DNA of 7,905 nt from Desulfurococcales archaeon (GTDB lineage: Archaea; Thermoproteota; Thermoprotei_A; Sulfolobales; Desulfurococcaceae): NCBI GenBank assembly GCA_015521265.1, contig WAON01000200.1:1-7905 (forward strand). The letters are read 5' to 3'. A program made the position numbers and the translations under genes. Under the pieces are notes generated by a model that saw nothing but the letters and a program-made list of their open reading frames with translations, was not told the origin of the DNA and made no database searches. This document shows, in pieces, positions 6,043 through 7,905 of the stretch (position 1 is the first letter of the stretch; every line of letters starts with the position of its first letter).

Positions 6043-7905
6043 CACGTACCACCCTCTAGCCACTTGTCAAGACCAGCCTGGCCAGGTGCAAGCACACTAA
6101 CAACACGGTTCACAAGTTCACGCTCCGGGTCATTGGGCGGGAGAACCTCTGCAAGAAGACGGGCCAAACCCAGAGCCTCCTCATACAACGCTGGATACCT
6201 GCCACGAAACTCTTCAACCCTCCTAGTAAACTCACTCCTAGGCAGAGTCACGGCAAAGTACTCGAGAAGATGCATCATGTCTATGGCAGTCCGGACTACG
6301 GGATTTCTTGGATTAACACCTCTCATCTCCAGGGCAGACCTCACAGCACGAGCCAAGTCACGCTGGCCCCAAGCAGGCTCAAGCAAACGGAACTTGTCAC
6401 GTTCCTGCTCCATCAGTCCGAAGTCCTTTAACTTCCTTACTTCATTACGGGTGCCAATAGCCAGGATAGCCATAGTACTCCTGTCCAGAGCCCTCCTAGC
6501 CTGCCGGGGCCTCCTCGCAATAAGCACCTTACCCAGAAGATAGAACAGAGATGTGCCGCTAAGCCTCCCAGCAATCTCTCCGCCTCCAAGAGCGCGAGCT
6601 ATGGCCTCAGCGGTGGAGGGGTACACGTACTCCTCCACAAGCTCCTTAGTACTCTTAACACCAACAACCCTCTCATACCTAGTAAACACAGATAACACGC
6701 AGCCCAGGACGCCCACAAACAGGTTAACGCCATCAAACCCCTTCTTCAAAAGAGTACTTGCATACTCCGCACACTCGTCAAGAGCCTTGGAATAGACCTC
6801 ACCAGCAAGTATCTGGCCAGCCACACCCTTACGCCACACAGCAACAATACTAACATCAAGACCAGCCTTACCACGAGCAGTAACCCGATGCTTAGACTCA
6901 GTAACCACAGCATGAGCAGCCGATATCCGAAGACCAGCACCCCTCCAACCAGCATCAAGCAAAGCCTCCCAAGCATCAGGACTAGTATGAGCATAATACG
7001 TAACAAGAACACCATTATCAACAAGCCTATCGACCATTGCCTGGAAGGATTTTGCCAAGAGCGCCTTGAAGTGCTCTAGGCTACCAACATTCTTTCCAAA
7101 GAACCTAAAGCGGCTTTCATCCTCGCTAACCTCCTTATCCGCAAAAAATTTCCATTGTATCTCAATTTCAGCTCCATTATCGAAGAACGCCTCAGCAAGG
7201 AAACGAGGTTGTCTAACCGTTAGTCCACCCACGTCAGCAACATCACTCAAAGCACGCTTAAGCCAGACATAGTAGAAGTCACTGAGCTCAGCATATGGTA
7301 CGTCATCCCTGTAAGGCGGGTCTGTAATAACTGTATTAAACTTCTTAGTCCTAAGTTTATTTAGCATTGTAGCATCATCAATTATGGTTCTAACTATGCT
7401 TGAGCTGTTTGTTACCTTTTTAATAAGGTACGATAATCCACGTACAGAATTCTTCAGGGTACCTGCATAAGTTAAAGGTAGTTCCTTATAGGGAGCTATG
7501 TCGCACCAGTTCCATTGCATTGCTATGCCTCTCATTGATAAAGAATGAGCAACTTTATTTCTAGACCTAGAACCAGGGTTCCACAAATTTGTTATGGTAT
7601 TATAATCAGTATATTTTAATAAAGCTACTGTTAGGTATATTACTACCGATTCTGCATATTTGAATGCTTCCTCCCTGCTCCACCCTTCCCTTAGCTTCTC
7701 TTTCTCTATCTCCTTACCTGCTTCTCGTATGAGTTTGACTAGTTTGGTAAGTGTTAGGAGTTGGCGTGGGTTGAAGAGTTTGAACCATTTACATGCACCA
7801 GTAGAGGTACATACCATTAATTGCCTTTTCTCGTATTCTGGTATTGGTTCTATTGGTATGTCTGGGTCCCCCCAGAGTTGTCTTAGTTTTTGTAGGGCTT
7901 TCCAT
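6042..7905 (-). CDS. DUF1156/COG1743-type adenine-specific DNA methyltransferase, 5'-truncated by window edge
   Basis: Probably transfers a methyl group from S-adenosylmethionine to adenine in DNA, as the modification arm of a defence system. The visible part is 620 residues. The frame stays open to the right edge, and the residues before the first in-frame ATG (7817) include a WGDPDIP segment, so that ATG is internal and the true start lies outside. Seen: FNPRQLL (about visible residues 44-50), typical of this family, and the catalytic DPPY (7311-7322) followed by YAELSDFYYVWLKR, the family signature. The SAM-binding FxGxG-type motif and N-terminal DUF1156 segment would lie in the missing 5' part. 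The last 300 or so residues are mostly helical-looking and may serve target recognition or partner binding (inference). It ends with TGA at 6044-6042, sharing one base with the next gene's ATG, which implies translational coupling. Third-position composition changes abruptly near 7025, suggesting a mosaic gene. The family call is firm; methylation specificity cannot be read from sequence. Confidence 0.9.
   Translation of the reverse strand, partial: WKALQKLRQLWGDPDIPIEPIPEYEKRQLMVCTSTGACKWFKLFNPRQLLTLTKLVKLIREAGKEIEKEKLREGWSREEAFKYAESVVIYLTVALLKYTDYNTITNLWNPGSRSRNKVAHSLSMRGIAMQWNWCDIAPYKELPLTYAGTLKNSVRGLSYLIKKVTNSSSIVRTIIDDATMLNKLRTKKFNTVITDPPYRDDVPYAELSDFYYVWLKRALSDVADVGGLTVRQPRFLAEAFFDNGAEIEIQWKFFADKEVSEDESRFRFFGKNVGSLEHFKALLAKSFQAMVDRLVDNGVLVTYYAHTSPDAWEALLDAGWRGAGLRISAAHAVVTESKHRVTARGKAGLDVSIVAVWRKGVAGQILAGEVYSKALDECAEYASTLLKKGFDGVNLFVGVLGCVLSVFTRYERVVGVKSTKELVEEYVYPSTAEAIARALGGGEIAGRLSGTSLFYLLGKVLIARRPRQARRALDRSTMAILAIGTRNEVRKLKDFGLMEQERDKFRLLEPAWGQRDLARAVRSALEMRGVNPRNPVVRTAIDMMHLLEYFAVTLPRSEFTRRVEEFRGRYPALYEEALGLARLLAEVLPPNDPERELVNRVVSVLAPGQAGLDKWLEGGT
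6049..6056 (-). promoter_or_regulatory. Ribosome binding site for the DUF499 ATPase gene
   Basis: GAGGGTGG lies 6 bases before the ATG at 6042 and resembles the archaeal Shine-Dalgarno GGAGGTG. It sits in the last codons of the methylase gene. It favours the ATG at 6042 over an in-frame GTG at 6063, which would place this motif inside the coding region. Confidence 0.6.

Noticed and set aside
6064..6543. Plus-strand 159-residue ORF rich in Ser and Arg
   Set aside because: It is antisense to the methylase C-terminus. Its Ser/Arg-rich translation follows from the complementary codon bias, and no relative is recognisable.
6746..7024. Minus-strand 92-residue ORF very rich in Leu and Val that looks like a membrane protein
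   Set aside because: It is a shifted-frame shadow of the methylase. The block of T-ending codons there puts T at the second codon position in this frame, which produces Leu/Val-rich artefact sequence.
7796..7817. ATG at 7817 as the methylase start
   Set aside because: The frame is open upstream to the window edge and encodes family-like sequence (WGDPDIP), the catalytic domain would lack its SAM-binding part, and no ribosome binding site precedes it.
1..7905. Promoters, terminators, CRISPR repeats, tRNA genes or insertion sequences
   Set aside because: Coding sequence fills the window end to end on the minus strand. I saw no direct-repeat array, inverted-repeat ends or BRE/TATA element placed before a gene start; the operon promoter must lie to the right of 7905.

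Overview
The whole 7,905-base window is read on the minus strand as four tightly packed genes, transcribed from the right edge (7905) to the left edge (1). There is no gap of more than a few bases between genes. No RNA gene, repeat array, insertion sequence, CRISPR or clear terminator is visible. The first gene is cut at its 5' end by the right edge and the last is cut at its 3' end by the left edge, so the locus extends past the window on both sides.

Organism: the sequence suggests a thermophilic archaeon, probably Thermoproteota (Crenarchaeota). The signs are heavy use of AGG/AGA arginine and ATA isoleucine codons, GTG and TTG start codons, GGAGGTG-type ribosome binding sites with overlapping genes, and charged proteins rich in Lys, Arg and Glu. 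This is inference from style; no marker gene is present.

Layout in order of transcription: (1) 7905-6042, the C-terminal 620 residues of a DUF1156/COG1743-type adenine-specific DNA methyltransferase with a DPPY catalytic motif; (2) 6042-2617, a 1141-residue DUF499/COG1483-type AAA+-like ATPase with Walker A and B motifs and a beta-sandwich-like C-terminal domain; (3) 2611-2174, a small, strongly basic, cysteine-containing protein of about 145 residues that I do not recognise; (4) 2211-1, the first 737 residues of an SNF2-family (COG0553-type) helicase/translocase with all the main motifs.

The set of methylase, DUF499 ATPase and SNF2-like helicase matches a known class of defence locus. It has been described in surveys of defence islands and has been called the helicase-methylase-ATPase ('Hma') type; in bacteria it often comes with a DUF3780 protein and a phospholipase-D-like protein. 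The likely reading is an epigenetic anti-virus system: the methylase marks host DNA, and the ATPase and helicase recognise, move along or remodel unmarked invading DNA. No nuclease is recognisable in the visible part. The less familiar parts are the small basic Cys protein placed between ATPase and helicase, the C-terminal beta-sandwich region of the ATPase, and a sharp reversal of third-codon-position composition inside the methylase gene.
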